NCBI GenBank assembly: GCA_947258885.1
Contig: CAMYKD010000006.1
Span: 1-59,165, forward strand
Source of the DNA: an uncultured Kiloniellales bacterium
GTDB lineage: Bacteria > Pseudomonadota > Alphaproteobacteria > Kiloniellales > JAKSDN01
Length of the DNA: 59,165 nt
Direction: 5' to 3'
The position numbers and the translations under genes are program-made. Numbering within the stretch: the stretch's first letter is position 1; each line of letters opens with the position of its first letter. Of this stretch, positions 18,915 to 27,927 are shown one piece after another. The notes under the pieces are model-generated. The model was not told where the DNA came from. It was given only the letters and a program-made list of their open reading frames with translations, and did not search any database.

Positions 18915-18943
18915 ACCCCGCCTGGCTTCAAGCGGGGTTTTTC
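18915..18943 (+). terminator. intrinsic terminator after trxA, also facing folC
   Basis: A 7-bp perfect stem, ACCCCGC (18915-18921) with GCGGGGT (18932-18938), and a 10-base loop, followed by TTTTC. It lies between the convergent trxA and folC. The opposite strand shows the same hairpin followed by CTTTCC, so it may work weakly in both directions. Confidence 0.85.
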
Positions 18944-18960
18944 GTAGCGGGCCGGTCCAT

Positions 18961-20247
18961 TCAACCGTTGTCCGTGAGGACCCGTCCGGCGAGGTACAGC
19001 GAGCCGCAGATCACCACACGCCCCGGCCCGTCCGCGTCGGCGGAGATCCGCGACAGCGCTTCGGCAACGCCATGGGCCGGGCGCGCCGCAAAGCCGGCGG
19101 CCCTGGCTTCGCCCGCGGCCGCCTCGGGCGAGAGCGAGTTCGGCTCGCCGGGGATGGCGACGGCATGAAGCGATTGTGCCAGCGGCGCTAGCGGTTTCAA
19201 GAATTCCTTGACCGCCTTGGAGTTCATCATCCCGAAGATCAGGTGGAGCGGTCGGTCGCGCCGGCGGCCGAGTTCACCGGCCAAGGCCAGGCCGGCGGCG
19301 GCGTTGTGCCCGCCATCGAGCCACAGCTCCCAGCCCTCCGGTAGGAGGGCCGGCAGCGGCCCCTGCTTCAAGGTCTGCAAGCGGCCGGGCCAATGGGCTT
19401 CCGACAGGCCGCGGCCGAGCGCCCCGTCGTCCAACCCGAAACCCTCGAGCCGTCCGGCCGCGGCGAGAGCCATGGCGGCGTTTTCGATCTGATGTGCTCC
19501 CGAGAGGGCCGGCCGGTCGAAGGCTCGGCTCGTGCCGCCTTCGACAAACGTGAAACCGTGTTCGTTCGGTTCGAACCGCCAGTCCAGCCCGGCCCGGGAC
19601 AAAGGGGCGCCGACCGCGGCCGCCCGCGACTCGATGACCGCGAGCGCTTCGGCCGCCTGCGGGCCGATCACCGCCGCCACGCCCGGCTTCAGGATGCCGG
19701 CTTTCTCGGCGGCGATCGCTTCCAGGGTGTCGCCCAGGAACTGTACGTGATCGATGGAGACCGGCGTGATCACGGAAAGCCGCGGCCGCTCGACGACGTT
19801 GGTGGCGTCCAGCCGGCCGCCCAGTCCGGTCTCGAGCAGCAGGATGTCGGCCGGGTGGCGGGTGAAAGCAAGAAAGGCCGCGGCCGTCGTGATCTCGAAG
19901 AAGGTGATCGGCGATGGGCCGTTCGCGGCCTCGCACTCCTCCAGGAGATCGACCAGCTCGGGCTCCTCGATCAAGGTGCCGTTCAAACGGATACGCTCGT
20001 GGAAGCGTGTCAGGTGGGGCGAGGTGTAGACATGGACCCGCCGGCCGCCGGCCTCCAGCATGGCGCGCAGATAGGCGATCACGGACCCCTTGCCGTTGGT
20101 GCCCGCAACATGCACGACCGGCGGCAGCTCGCGTTCGGGGTTGCCCAGGCGGTAGAGCAGGCGCTCGATCCGCCCGAGCGACAGGTCGATGACCTTGGGG
20201 TGCAGCCGGGTGAGGCGGTCTAGGACCGCGTCACTCGGTCTCGGCAT
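18961..20247 (-). CDS. folC: bifunctional dihydrofolate synthase/folylpolyglutamate synthase
   Basis: A 428-residue Mur-ligase-like enzyme that adds Glu to dihydropteroate and then further Glu to folates. [17 protein letters not shown] is the P-loop with the folC signature, [15 protein letters not shown] follows, and [16 protein letters not shown] binds the second metal and Glu site. [13 protein letters not shown] begins the C-terminal domain. The chosen start [12 protein letters not shown] at 20247 overlaps the accD end by 17 bases. A longer start at 20289 exists but adds 14 residues with no clear homology. It is the last gene of a trpB-trpA-accD-folC run that is common in alphaproteobacteria. 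Confidence 0.93.
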   Translation of the reverse strand: MPRPSDAVLDRLTRLHPKVIDLSLGRIERLLYRLGNPERELPPVVHVAGTNGKGSVIAYLRAMLEAGGRRVHVYTSPHLTRFHERIRLNGTLIEEPELVDLLEECEAANGPSPITFFEITTAAAFLAFTRHPADILLLETGLGGRLDATNVVERPRLSVITPVSIDHVQFLGDTLEAIAAEKAGILKPGVAAVIGPQAAEALAVIESRAAAVGAPLSRAGLDWRFEPNEHGFTFVEGGTSRAFDRPALSGAHQIENAAMALAAAGRLEGFGLDDGALGRGLSEAHWPGRLQTLKQGPLPALLPEGWELWLDGGHNAAAGLALAGELGRRRDRPLHLIFGMMNSKAVKEFLKPLAPLAQSLHAVAIPGEPNSLSPEAAAGEARAAGFAARPAHGVAEALSRISADADGPGRVVICGSLYLAGRVLTDNG

Positions 20248-21187
20248 CGCCGCCGGGATCGGGGTGATGGCCGCTGGTCGGCTTGTCATGGGGTATTTCG
20301 ATATCGACCGCGTTCAGGGACACCACCTCGGCCGTGGGTGTCTTGTCGCGCAGCAGGGATAGAACCCGGATCAGGGTCTCGCGCAGCTCGCGCCGCTCGA
20401 CCACCATGTCGACCATGCCGTGCTCCAGCAGGTACTCGGCGCGCTGGAAGCCGTCGGGCAGCGTCTCGCGAATGGTCTCCTCGATGACCCGGGCACCGGC
20501 AAAGCCGATGACCGCGCCCGGCTCGGCGACCGCGATATCGCCCAGCATGGCGAAGGACGCGGAAACTCCGCCGGTCGTGGGATCGGTCAGCAGCACGATG
20601 TAGGGCAGGCCGGCTTCCTTGACCATTTCGACGGCGATGACGCTGCGCGGCATCTGCATGAGGGACAGAATGCCTTCCTGCATGCGCGCGCCGCCGGAAG
20701 ACGGCACGACGATCAGGGGCGCCGCCTGTTCGACCGCGAGGCGCGCCGCCGTCAGGAGTCCCTCGCCGACCGCAACCCCCATGGAGCCGCCCATGAAGGA
20801 GAAATTGAAGGCCGCGACAACGGTCGGATAGCCGCCCATATCGCCGTGAGCGATGACGATGGCGTCCTGCTCGCCGGTCTTGGAGAGGGCCTCGCGCAGG
20901 CGTTCGGAATAGCGCTTGCGGTCGCGGAACTTGAGAGGGTCGTGCGCGATGGCGGGCAGCTCGGCCCGGCTGTACTTGCCGTCGTCGAACAGCATGGCCA
21001 GACGCGCCTCGGCGCCGATGCGCATGTGGTAGGCGCAATGCGGGCAGACCCTGAGACAGCTTTCCAGCTCGCGATGGAAAATCATCTGCCCGCAGTCCGG
21101 GCACTTCTCCCAGAGGTTATCCGGGACCTCTGTTTTCTTTACCAAGGCCCGGATTTTCGGGCGAACGTAGTTCGAGATCCAGTTCAT
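20231..21187 (-). CDS. accD: acetyl-CoA carboxylase carboxyltransferase subunit beta
   Basis: A 318-residue AccD. With AccA it transfers the carboxyl group from biotin to acetyl-CoA to make malonyl-CoA for fatty acid synthesis. A four-Cys zinc ribbon is clear: Cys29, Cys32, Cys48 and Cys51 (CPDCG and VCPHC). It is followed by the crotonase-like carboxyltransferase fold with [30 protein letters not shown] and [17 protein letters not shown]. The C-terminus is a short acidic tail. The start [12 protein letters not shown] at 21187 is the family-typical N-terminus. The gap to trpA is 22 bases, so it sits in one transcript with trpBA. Confidence 0.97.
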   Translation of the reverse strand: MNWISNYVRPKIRALVKKTEVPDNLWEKCPDCGQMIFHRELESCLRVCPHCAYHMRIGAEARLAMLFDDGKYSRAELPAIAHDPLKFRDRKRYSERLREALSKTGEQDAIVIAHGDMGGYPTVVAAFNFSFMGGSMGVAVGEGLLTAARLAVEQAAPLIVVPSSGGARMQEGILSLMQMPRSVIAVEMVKEAGLPYIVLLTDPTTGGVSASFAMLGDIAVAEPGAVIGFAGARVIEETIRETLPDGFQRAEYLLEHGMVDMVVERRELRETLIRVLSLLRDKTPTAEVVSLNAVDIEIPHDKPTSGHHPDPGGDAETE

Positions 21188-21209
21188 GGGTTCCTGCCCG
21201 CAGACGGGT

Positions 21210-22078
21210 TCACGTCGACCCGCCCCTGACACCCTCGGCCAGGGCGCCAACCGATTTGAGCACCGTCTCCACCAGCTCGGGCTTGGCCCGGCCATCGGCG
21301 TCCAGATGGCTCTTCACCTGCTCGACCAACGCGGAGCCGACCACGGCCGCGTCGGCCACCGCGGCGACCTCGGCCGCCTGGTCGGGCGTCTTGATGCCGA
21401 AACCGACGGCGATCGGCAGGTCGGTGTGCCGCTTGAGGCGTTCGACTGCGCTGCGCACGTCCACGCCAGCCGCGGAGCGCGTACCCGTGATGCCCATGAT
21501 CGATACGTAATAAACGAAGCCGCTGGTATTCGCCAGAACCTTTGGCAGGCGCGCATCGTCGGTTGTCGGTGTCGCCAGGCGGATGAAGTTGACACCCGCG
21601 GCCAGCGCCGGCAGGCAGAGCTCCCGATCCTCCTCGGGCGGCAGGTCGACCACGATGAGCCCGTCGACCCCGGCGCCCTTGGCGTCGGCGAGGAATCGCT
21701 CGACGCCGTAATTGTAGATCGGATTGTAGTAGCCCATCAGGATGACCGGCGTATCCGCCTCGCCGTCGCGAAAGGCCCGCACCATATCCAGGATCTCGGC
21801 CAGCTTGATGCCCGCCTTGAGCGCCCGCTGGCTCGAGGCCTGGATCGCCGGGCCGTCGGCCATGGGATCCGTGAAGGGCATGCCGAGCTCGATCAGGTCG
21901 GCGCCTGCGGCCGGCAGGCCCCGGAGGATCCGCGACGACGTCTCGCGGTCCGGATCGCCGGCGGTCAGGAAGGTGACGAGCCCGCCGCGGCCGGCCTCTT
22001 TCAACGCCTGGAAGCGCTCGCGGATACGCCCAGAATCGGGCGCCGTCCCGCCGACCGCCGTCCGGGGCGCCGGAACGC

Positions 22079-22082
<4 letters not shown>
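21210..22082 (-). CDS. trpA: tryptophan synthase alpha subunit
   Basis: A 290-residue TIM-barrel subunit that cleaves indole-3-glycerol phosphate to indole and GAP, passing indole to TrpB. The key segments are [24 protein letters not shown] (with the catalytic Glu) and [10 protein letters not shown] (with the second catalytic Asp). GITGTRS and [11 protein letters not shown] bind the phosphate. It starts at a GTG at 22082 overlapping the trpB stop (GTGA), so the subunits are translationally coupled. An apparent extension to 22250 is shadow within trpB. N-terminal residues before RIRERFQAL are slightly longer than in the E. coli protein. Confidence 0.96.
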
Positions 22083-23302
<1,220 letters not shown>

Positions 23303-23463
23303 CGTGCGCGTTCTGGTCTTGTCTCGGAGACGGCGCAATCTGCCCCATTCCGCGCTGCCTCGCAATGCCCGTTGCGGCTTTGGCTTGTCACTGGGGTGGG
23401 GGTGGCGGATGCTAGGCACCACGATGGCCGATTCGCCTTGGGAGTGATCAGAGAGCACCTGTC

Positions 23464-24075
23464 GTGCCGCTGAGCGTCTATAGTCTCAAACCTCGTTTCC
23501 AAAAGCTCTTGAGGCCGGTCACCGCGGCGCTGGCCGGGGCCGGGGTCAGCGCCAATCAGGTAACCTTGGCCGCGCTCGCGCTGTCGATCGTTTGCGGGGG
23601 CGTGATCGCGCTCTGGCCGGAGCGAACTTGGTTGCTCCTATTGCTGCCCGCCGTGCTCTTGGTGCGCATGGGGCTCAATGCCGTCGACGGCATGTTGGCG
23701 CGCGAGCATGGGCAAGCCTCGGCGCTGGGCGCAATTCTGAACGAGCTGGGCGATCTGATATCCGATGCGGCGCTCTACCTGCCTCTGGCCCTGGTGCCGG
23801 GGCTGTCCGCACCGCTCGTGGTGCTTGCGGTGGTCTTGGCTCTTATCGCCGAGGCGGCTGGTATCCTCGCGCTCGCGATCGGCGCGGGACGCCGCTACGA
23901 CGGTCCGATGGGCAAGAGCGATCGGGCCGTGGTCTTCGGCGGATTGGGGTTTGTGCTTGCCCTGGGTGCTCCGCCGGGACCTTGGCTCGACTGGGTGCTT
24001 TGGCTGGTCTTGCTGTTGTTGGTGCTGACCGCCGTCAATCGGGTGCGCAGGGCGCTCGAGGAACGGGCGCCGTGA
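23464..24075 (+). CDS. ynbA: YnbA-like CDP-alcohol phosphatidyltransferase
   Basis: A 203-residue integral membrane protein with about five or six hydrophobic segments. It resembles E. coli YnbA from its first residues ([13 protein letters not shown]). The CDP-alcohol phosphotransferase motif is readable at residues 72-97 as NxxDGxxAR...GxxxNxxxD. Compared with the canonical D-D-D-D pattern, the first and third Asp are Asn (Asn72, Asn93), which I believe is a trait of the YnbA branch. It should join a CDP-activated lipid with an alcohol; neither product nor acceptor is known. It starts with a GTG (23464). Its stop overlaps the next gene's GTG by 4 bases, tying it to the CdsA-like enzyme that would supply CDP-diacylglycerol. 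Confidence 0.8.
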   Translation: MPLSVYSLKPRFQKLLRPVTAALAGAGVSANQVTLAALALSIVCGGVIALWPERTWLLLLLPAVLLVRMGLNAVDGMLAREHGQASALGAILNELGDLISDAALYLPLALVPGLSAPLVVLAVVLALIAEAAGILALAIGAGRRYDGPMGKSDRAVVFGGLGFVLALGAPPGPWLDWVLWLVLLLLVLTAVNRVRRALEERAP

Positions 24076-25010
24076 TCCTCATCACCCTGGCGCCCGCCGT
24101 TCTCTGGACCTTGGCTTCGATCTTCGGTGTTCTCGTGATCGCGAGTCTGGCCGTTGCCTGGCTTGCCCGCAGGAAACCGGGCGGTCATGGCGAACTCGTG
24201 CTCAGGGTCAAGTCGTGGTGGCTGATGGTGTCGCTTTTCAGCCTCGCCCTGGTGTTCAGCCGCGGCGCCGCGCTGGCGCTGTTCGGCTTGATAAGCTTTC
24301 TGGCGCTCAAGGAGTACCTTTCGCTGATCCCGACGCGCCGCGCCGACCGACGGGTGCTGTTCTGGGCCTACCTGGCGATCCCCGTGCAGTTCCTCTGGGT
24401 CTTCATGGAATGGTACGGGATGTTCATCATCTTCGTTCCGGTCTACATGTTTCTCGGGCTGGCCTTTCGCATGGTGGTCGGCGGCGTGACCCAGGGGTTC
24501 CTGCGCGCGGCGGGGATGCTGCACTGGGGCCTGATGGTCACGCTGTTCAGCCTGAGCCACGTGGCCTATCTGCTGGCCTTGCCGGCCGAGGGGAACCCGC
24601 CGGCGGGCGGTCCCGGACTGTTGCTTTTCCTGGTCGTAGCAACCGAGGCGAACGACGTCTTTCAGTACCTCTGGGGGCGCGGCCTGGGGCGGCACCGGGT
24701 CATGCCCTCGGTCAGCCCGAACAAGACCTGGGAAGGTTTGATCGGCGGCGTTTCGACCACGATCCTGCTGGCGGCGCTGCTGTCGGTTTGGCTTACCCCG
24801 TTCTCCTGGCCCCACGCGCTGGCGGCCGGCCTGATCATCGGCCTCGGCGGATTCTGCGGCGACGTGACGATCTCTGCGGTCAAGCGCGACCTGGGCGTCA
24901 AGGACAGCGGCAGCCTGCTGCCTGGCCATGGGGGCATTCTGGATCGTGTCGACAGCCTCGCCTTTACGGCACCGCTGTTCTTCCACTTCACCTATTACTT
25001 CTACTATTGA
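24072..25010 (+). CDS. ynbB: YnbB-like phosphatidate cytidylyltransferase (CdsA paralogue)
   Basis: A 312-residue polytopic membrane protein with about eight hydrophobic segments. It ends with the complete CDP-diacylglycerol synthase signature: SAVKRDLGVKDSG followed by LLPGHGGILDRVDS (about residues 275-300). The polar loop SPNKTWEGLIGG upstream is also a CdsA family motif. It is expected to turn phosphatidic acid plus CTP into CDP-diacylglycerol. It is unlikely to be the housekeeping cdsA, which in alphaproteobacteria sits in the frr-uppS-cdsA-dxr cluster. Here it is coupled by a GTGA overlap to the YnbA-like gene, as in E. coli ynbAB. Its own start is that GTG at 24072. Confidence 0.85.
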   Translation: MILITLAPAVLWTLASIFGVLVIASLAVAWLARRKPGGHGELVLRVKSWWLMVSLFSLALVFSRGAALALFGLISFLALKEYLSLIPTRRADRRVLFWAYLAIPVQFLWVFMEWYGMFIIFVPVYMFLGLAFRMVVGGVTQGFLRAAGMLHWGLMVTLFSLSHVAYLLALPAEGNPPAGGPGLLLFLVVATEANDVFQYLWGRGLGRHRVMPSVSPNKTWEGLIGGVSTTILLAALLSVWLTPFSWPHALAAGLIIGLGGFCGDVTISAVKRDLGVKDSGSLLPGHGGILDRVDSLAFTAPLFFHFTYYFYY

Positions 25011-25038
25011 GCTCTGCTCGCACCGTCGGAGCGGTCCC

Positions 25039-25680
25039 GTGAATAGAGTTCTTCGCTACTGCTTCTTTCTCGTCGTGGTCCGGCCACTCGTGCTGATCGT
25101 GCTCGGCATCAATATCCGCCACCGCGAACGTCTGCCCATGGCCGGACCGGCGATCATCGTGGCCAACCACAACAGCCACCTCGACACGCTTGCGCTGATG
25201 ACCCTGTTTCCCCAGCGGTTGCTCGAGAGTCTCAGGCCCGTGGCGGCGGCCGATTACTTCTTGAGCCGAAAAGGACTGGCATGGTTCGCGACGCAAATCA
25301 TCGGGATCATCCCACTCAGCCGCAAGCTGCACCACTCGGGGGGCGATCCGCTCAAGGGCTGCCACGAGGCGTTGGATCGGGGAGATATCTTGATCATCTT
25401 TCCCGAGGGTAGCCGGGGCGAGCCGGAACATCTGGCAGCCTTCAAGACCGGTATCGCGCACCTGGCCGAACGTCATCCTCAGACACCGGTGATCCCCGTC
25501 TTCCTACACGGCCTCGGCAAGGCCCTGCCCAAAGGGGAATCCCTTCTGGTGCCGTTTTTCTGCGATATCTTCGTCGGCGCCAAGCTCGCTTGGCCGGGCG
25601 CACGCCAGGAGTTCATGGCCGCACTCGACGGTGCCATCCGCTCCCTGGCCACGGAAGGAAAGCTGCCGGACTGGGAGTGA
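25039..25680 (+). CDS. 1-acyl-sn-glycerol-3-phosphate acyltransferase-like protein
   Basis: A 213-residue PlsC/LPLAT-family acyltransferase with one N-terminal hydrophobic segment (FFLVVVRPLVLIVLGI). Motif I NHNSHLD gives the catalytic His44 and Asp49 (Hx4D). Motif III is FPEGSRG near residue 120, and VIPVFLHGLG is motif IV. The reaction is expected to be acyl transfer to lysophosphatidate or a related lysolipid, feeding the CdsA-like enzyme next door. It starts at a GTG 28 bases after the CdsA-like stop; the longer ATG frame overlaps that gene and lacks homology. A PlsC paralogue also accompanies ynb-like genes in Pseudomonas, as I recall. It is convergent with the ynbC-like operon. Confidence 0.82.
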   Translation: MNRVLRYCFFLVVVRPLVLIVLGINIRHRERLPMAGPAIIVANHNSHLDTLALMTLFPQRLLESLRPVAAADYFLSRKGLAWFATQIIGIIPLSRKLHHSGGDPLKGCHEALDRGDILIIFPEGSRGEPEHLAAFKTGIAHLAERHPQTPVIPVFLHGLGKALPKGESLLVPFFCDIFVGAKLAWPGARQEFMAALDGAIRSLATEGKLPDWE

Positions 25681-25708
25681 GCCGGCGGCGACGGTGTTCT
25701 CCGGTGGC

Positions 25709-25964
25709 TCAGCGGGCGGCGCAGGGCTGCAATTCACCGAACGGCTCGTCGCTAACGCCCGGGAGGACGGCACGCAGTGCCGCCACGTGCGCATCCGTCA
25801 AGACAGCCTTGGGCCGCCTCCCAGTCGAAAAAGAAGCTGCCGACCGAAGCGCGTTGCGCCGTTGTCCAGTTGGCGAAGCCGTAGACCAGAAAAAAGAACG
25901 GACCGAGGAAGCAGAGCCACAAACAGGCTTCCTTTATCGGCCGAGTGGTAGCTGCTGCACCCAA
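25709..25964 (-). pseudogene. decayed YnbD-like PAP2/dual-specificity phosphatase remnant
   Basis: Directly after the ynbC-like stop, in the same direction, a short frame from the TTG at 25964 reads LCFLGPFFFLVYGFANWTTAQ and then SFFFDWEAAQ. That is a membrane segment of the kind that starts YnbD-type PAP2/phosphatase fusion proteins. The frame then leaves sense and stops at 25752. In a second frame, codons from about 25805 read AVLTDAHVAALRAVLPGV, continue with SDEPFGELQ, and stop at 25709, looking like a genuine protein C-terminus. The simplest reading is a large internal deletion, of most of a protein that is several hundred residues long in E. coli, plus a frameshift that joins both ends. 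The active-site parts are gone. Family assignment rests on the N-terminal piece and on position after ynbC. Confidence 0.55.
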
Positions 25965-25967
25965 GGT

Positions 25968-27701
25968 TCAGACCTTCCGCGCCAGCGACACTGTGAAGAT
26001 ACCGTCCTCGTCGATCGCCATGGCTATCTTCTCGAAGCCGGCCTCGGCTGCCAATGCATCCATTTCCGCCTGGGTCCGGCGTCGCATGATCCAGGGTTCG
26101 CCGCCGCGGTGGCTGGTCAGCACGCGCGCGATGAACTCGATCTGCGGGTGCCAGGGCTGGCCCGTGTAGACGAGGAATCCGCCGGGCACCATCGCCTCCG
26201 CCAGGCCGGCGAGCGAGGCGCGTACAGGCTCGTTGTCGGGGAACAATTCGTAGAGACCGGAGACGATCCCGATGTTGGGCTTGGGGGTGATTCGGGCTAG
26301 CGATTCTCGGTCGAAGGCGTCGGCCTGTTCGAACGCGACGCCCCCCAGGCCCATTTCCGCCGCCAGCACCGCTCCCGCGCGGACGTTGTCGTCGCTGAAA
26401 TCGCGCAACAGCGCCGTGATCGCTTGACCGTTGCGCCGGGCGAGGACGTCCAGCACGTAACGGCCCTGACCCGTCGCGATGTCGACGATATGCACCTTCT
26501 CGCCATTGCTGCGGATATTGTCGATCGCTTGCTCCAGCATCGCCTCGAGGTGGCGTTTGCGCTGACGGATGCCGCGCCAACCCGGGCTGTCCAGGTATTG
26601 CCGGTCGATCAACCGGCCGAGCGGCGTCAGACCTTTGGCTTCGTTGCGGTAGACGTAGTCCAGCGTGGCGCCCGAATCGAAGCCGGTCCGCCACCCGACC
26701 TGGACGCCCTCGCTCAATCGGCCGAACGTCCGCAGGAAGAAGCGCATCAGCGCAAAGCCGCTGCCGGCGATTGTCGTGGCCGGCCGATGCAGCCGATCGA
26801 ATTCTCTCTTGGTATAGCCGGTGCGGTCCGCATTGATGTGATCGAGTGCCTTCGGCGGGTTGGCGAAGACATCCTCGATGAAATCGCGGGCCTTGCCGAT
26901 CGGCAGGTGACTGTCAATCTCGTTGAAGGTGTCGTGCAGGAAGCCAGGAAAGACGTGCATCTCCTTCCTCGGACTCGACAGCCCCTCGAAGAAGAGACGC
27001 TGGGGCGGCTGCTCTACGACCCAGTCGCCGCCCGAGGTCAGGACCAGCACCGGAACCGTGATGGCTGCCGAATCTTGAATCAGCCGTGTGGCCGCATCGC
27101 GCAGTCCCAGGAGAATGTTCACCGCGATGTTCGGCGTGATCAACGGATCCTCGTTGTAGGACCGCGCCTTCGCCGGGTCACGCGTCAGCAGCTTGCCCTT
27201 TACATAGCTCTTGATGAAGGTCTTGCCCCTGATCTTCTGTAGCAGGCGTAGCCCCGGCACGGCGAAGGGTACATAGAGTCTGACGCGCAAGGCGGGGCTT
27301 CCCAGCACCAGCGCCCGGATGGGCGGCGCGTAGTCGTGCACCCAGGTACTGACCAGCACGCTGCCGACGCTGTGCGCCATGACGACGATGTTCTCGTTGG
27401 CGAATCCGTGTTCCGTGGCGACATGCCGGACGAAGCTATCGACGTCCTTGACGAGCGTCCCGAAGCTTTCGGCATAGCCGCGTTCACCCGGCGACCGGCC
27501 GTGGCCGCGGGCATCCCAGGCAAAGATCGAATAGTCCGGCAGATCGAGCTTGTCGATCACGTCCTGCCAGCGCCCCGAGTGCTCGTGGCCCCGATGGAAC
27601 AAGATAATCGCCCGATCGCCGGGTGCCTCCGTCGGCCAAGCCCGGTAGAACAGCTCCGTCCTGTCCCAGGTTGCAAAGGTCTTCTCGATCGATGGCCGCA
27701 T
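25968..27701 (-). CDS. ynbC: YnbC-like alpha/beta hydrolase-SAM methyltransferase fusion
   Basis: A 577-residue two-domain protein. Residues about 1-300 are an alpha/beta hydrolase of the monoglyceride-lipase type: LFHRGHEHSGRW is the oxyanion loop, DARGHGRSPGERG follows, MAHSVGS gives the nucleophile Ser111, and FPGFLHDTFNE has the catalytic His. Residues about 370-577 form a class I SAM-dependent methyltransferase with VDIATGQGRYVLDVL as the SAM-binding glycine motif. This rare fusion is characteristic of E. coli YnbC and relatives, which always seem to sit with CDP-lipid enzymes. The hydrolase may trim an acylated lipid and the second domain may methylate it, but no reaction is established. 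The ATG at 27701 is preceded by GAGGAAC; longer starts lack homology. Confidence 0.85.
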   Translation of the reverse strand: MRPSIEKTFATWDRTELFYRAWPTEAPGDRAIILFHRGHEHSGRWQDVIDKLDLPDYSIFAWDARGHGRSPGERGYAESFGTLVKDVDSFVRHVATEHGFANENIVVMAHSVGSVLVSTWVHDYAPPIRALVLGSPALRVRLYVPFAVPGLRLLQKIRGKTFIKSYVKGKLLTRDPAKARSYNEDPLITPNIAVNILLGLRDAATRLIQDSAAITVPVLVLTSGGDWVVEQPPQRLFFEGLSSPRKEMHVFPGFLHDTFNEIDSHLPIGKARDFIEDVFANPPKALDHINADRTGYTKREFDRLHRPATTIAGSGFALMRFFLRTFGRLSEGVQVGWRTGFDSGATLDYVYRNEAKGLTPLGRLIDRQYLDSPGWRGIRQRKRHLEAMLEQAIDNIRSNGEKVHIVDIATGQGRYVLDVLARRNGQAITALLRDFSDDNVRAGAVLAAEMGLGGVAFEQADAFDRESLARITPKPNIGIVSGLYELFPDNEPVRASLAGLAEAMVPGGFLVYTGQPWHPQIEFIARVLTSHRGGEPWIMRRRTQAEMDALAAEAGFEKIAMAIDEDGIFTVSLARKV

Positions 27702-27927
27702 GTGAGTTCCTCTTTGCTCCTTTGCGGCGATCACCTGCGGATCCGGCGGGCGGGAGACGTGGCACTCTGTCGCCGCCGCGGCTGGATCCTCGCTATAGGC
27801 GGCGAATTCGACCGGCTCTCGCGCCGTGTTGTTATAAGGCGCGTGCTGGGAAATCCGGAACGGCATGAACATCTGGCGGTCCTCGGTCCCGGCCGTCGCA
27901 GGGACTCTCCCGCGATCCACCCGCCGT

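Noticed and set aside
23303-23463. trp attenuator or leader peptide upstream of trpB
   Set aside because: No Trp-rich short ORF and no competing hairpins with a U-run. trpB is not the first gene of the pathway.
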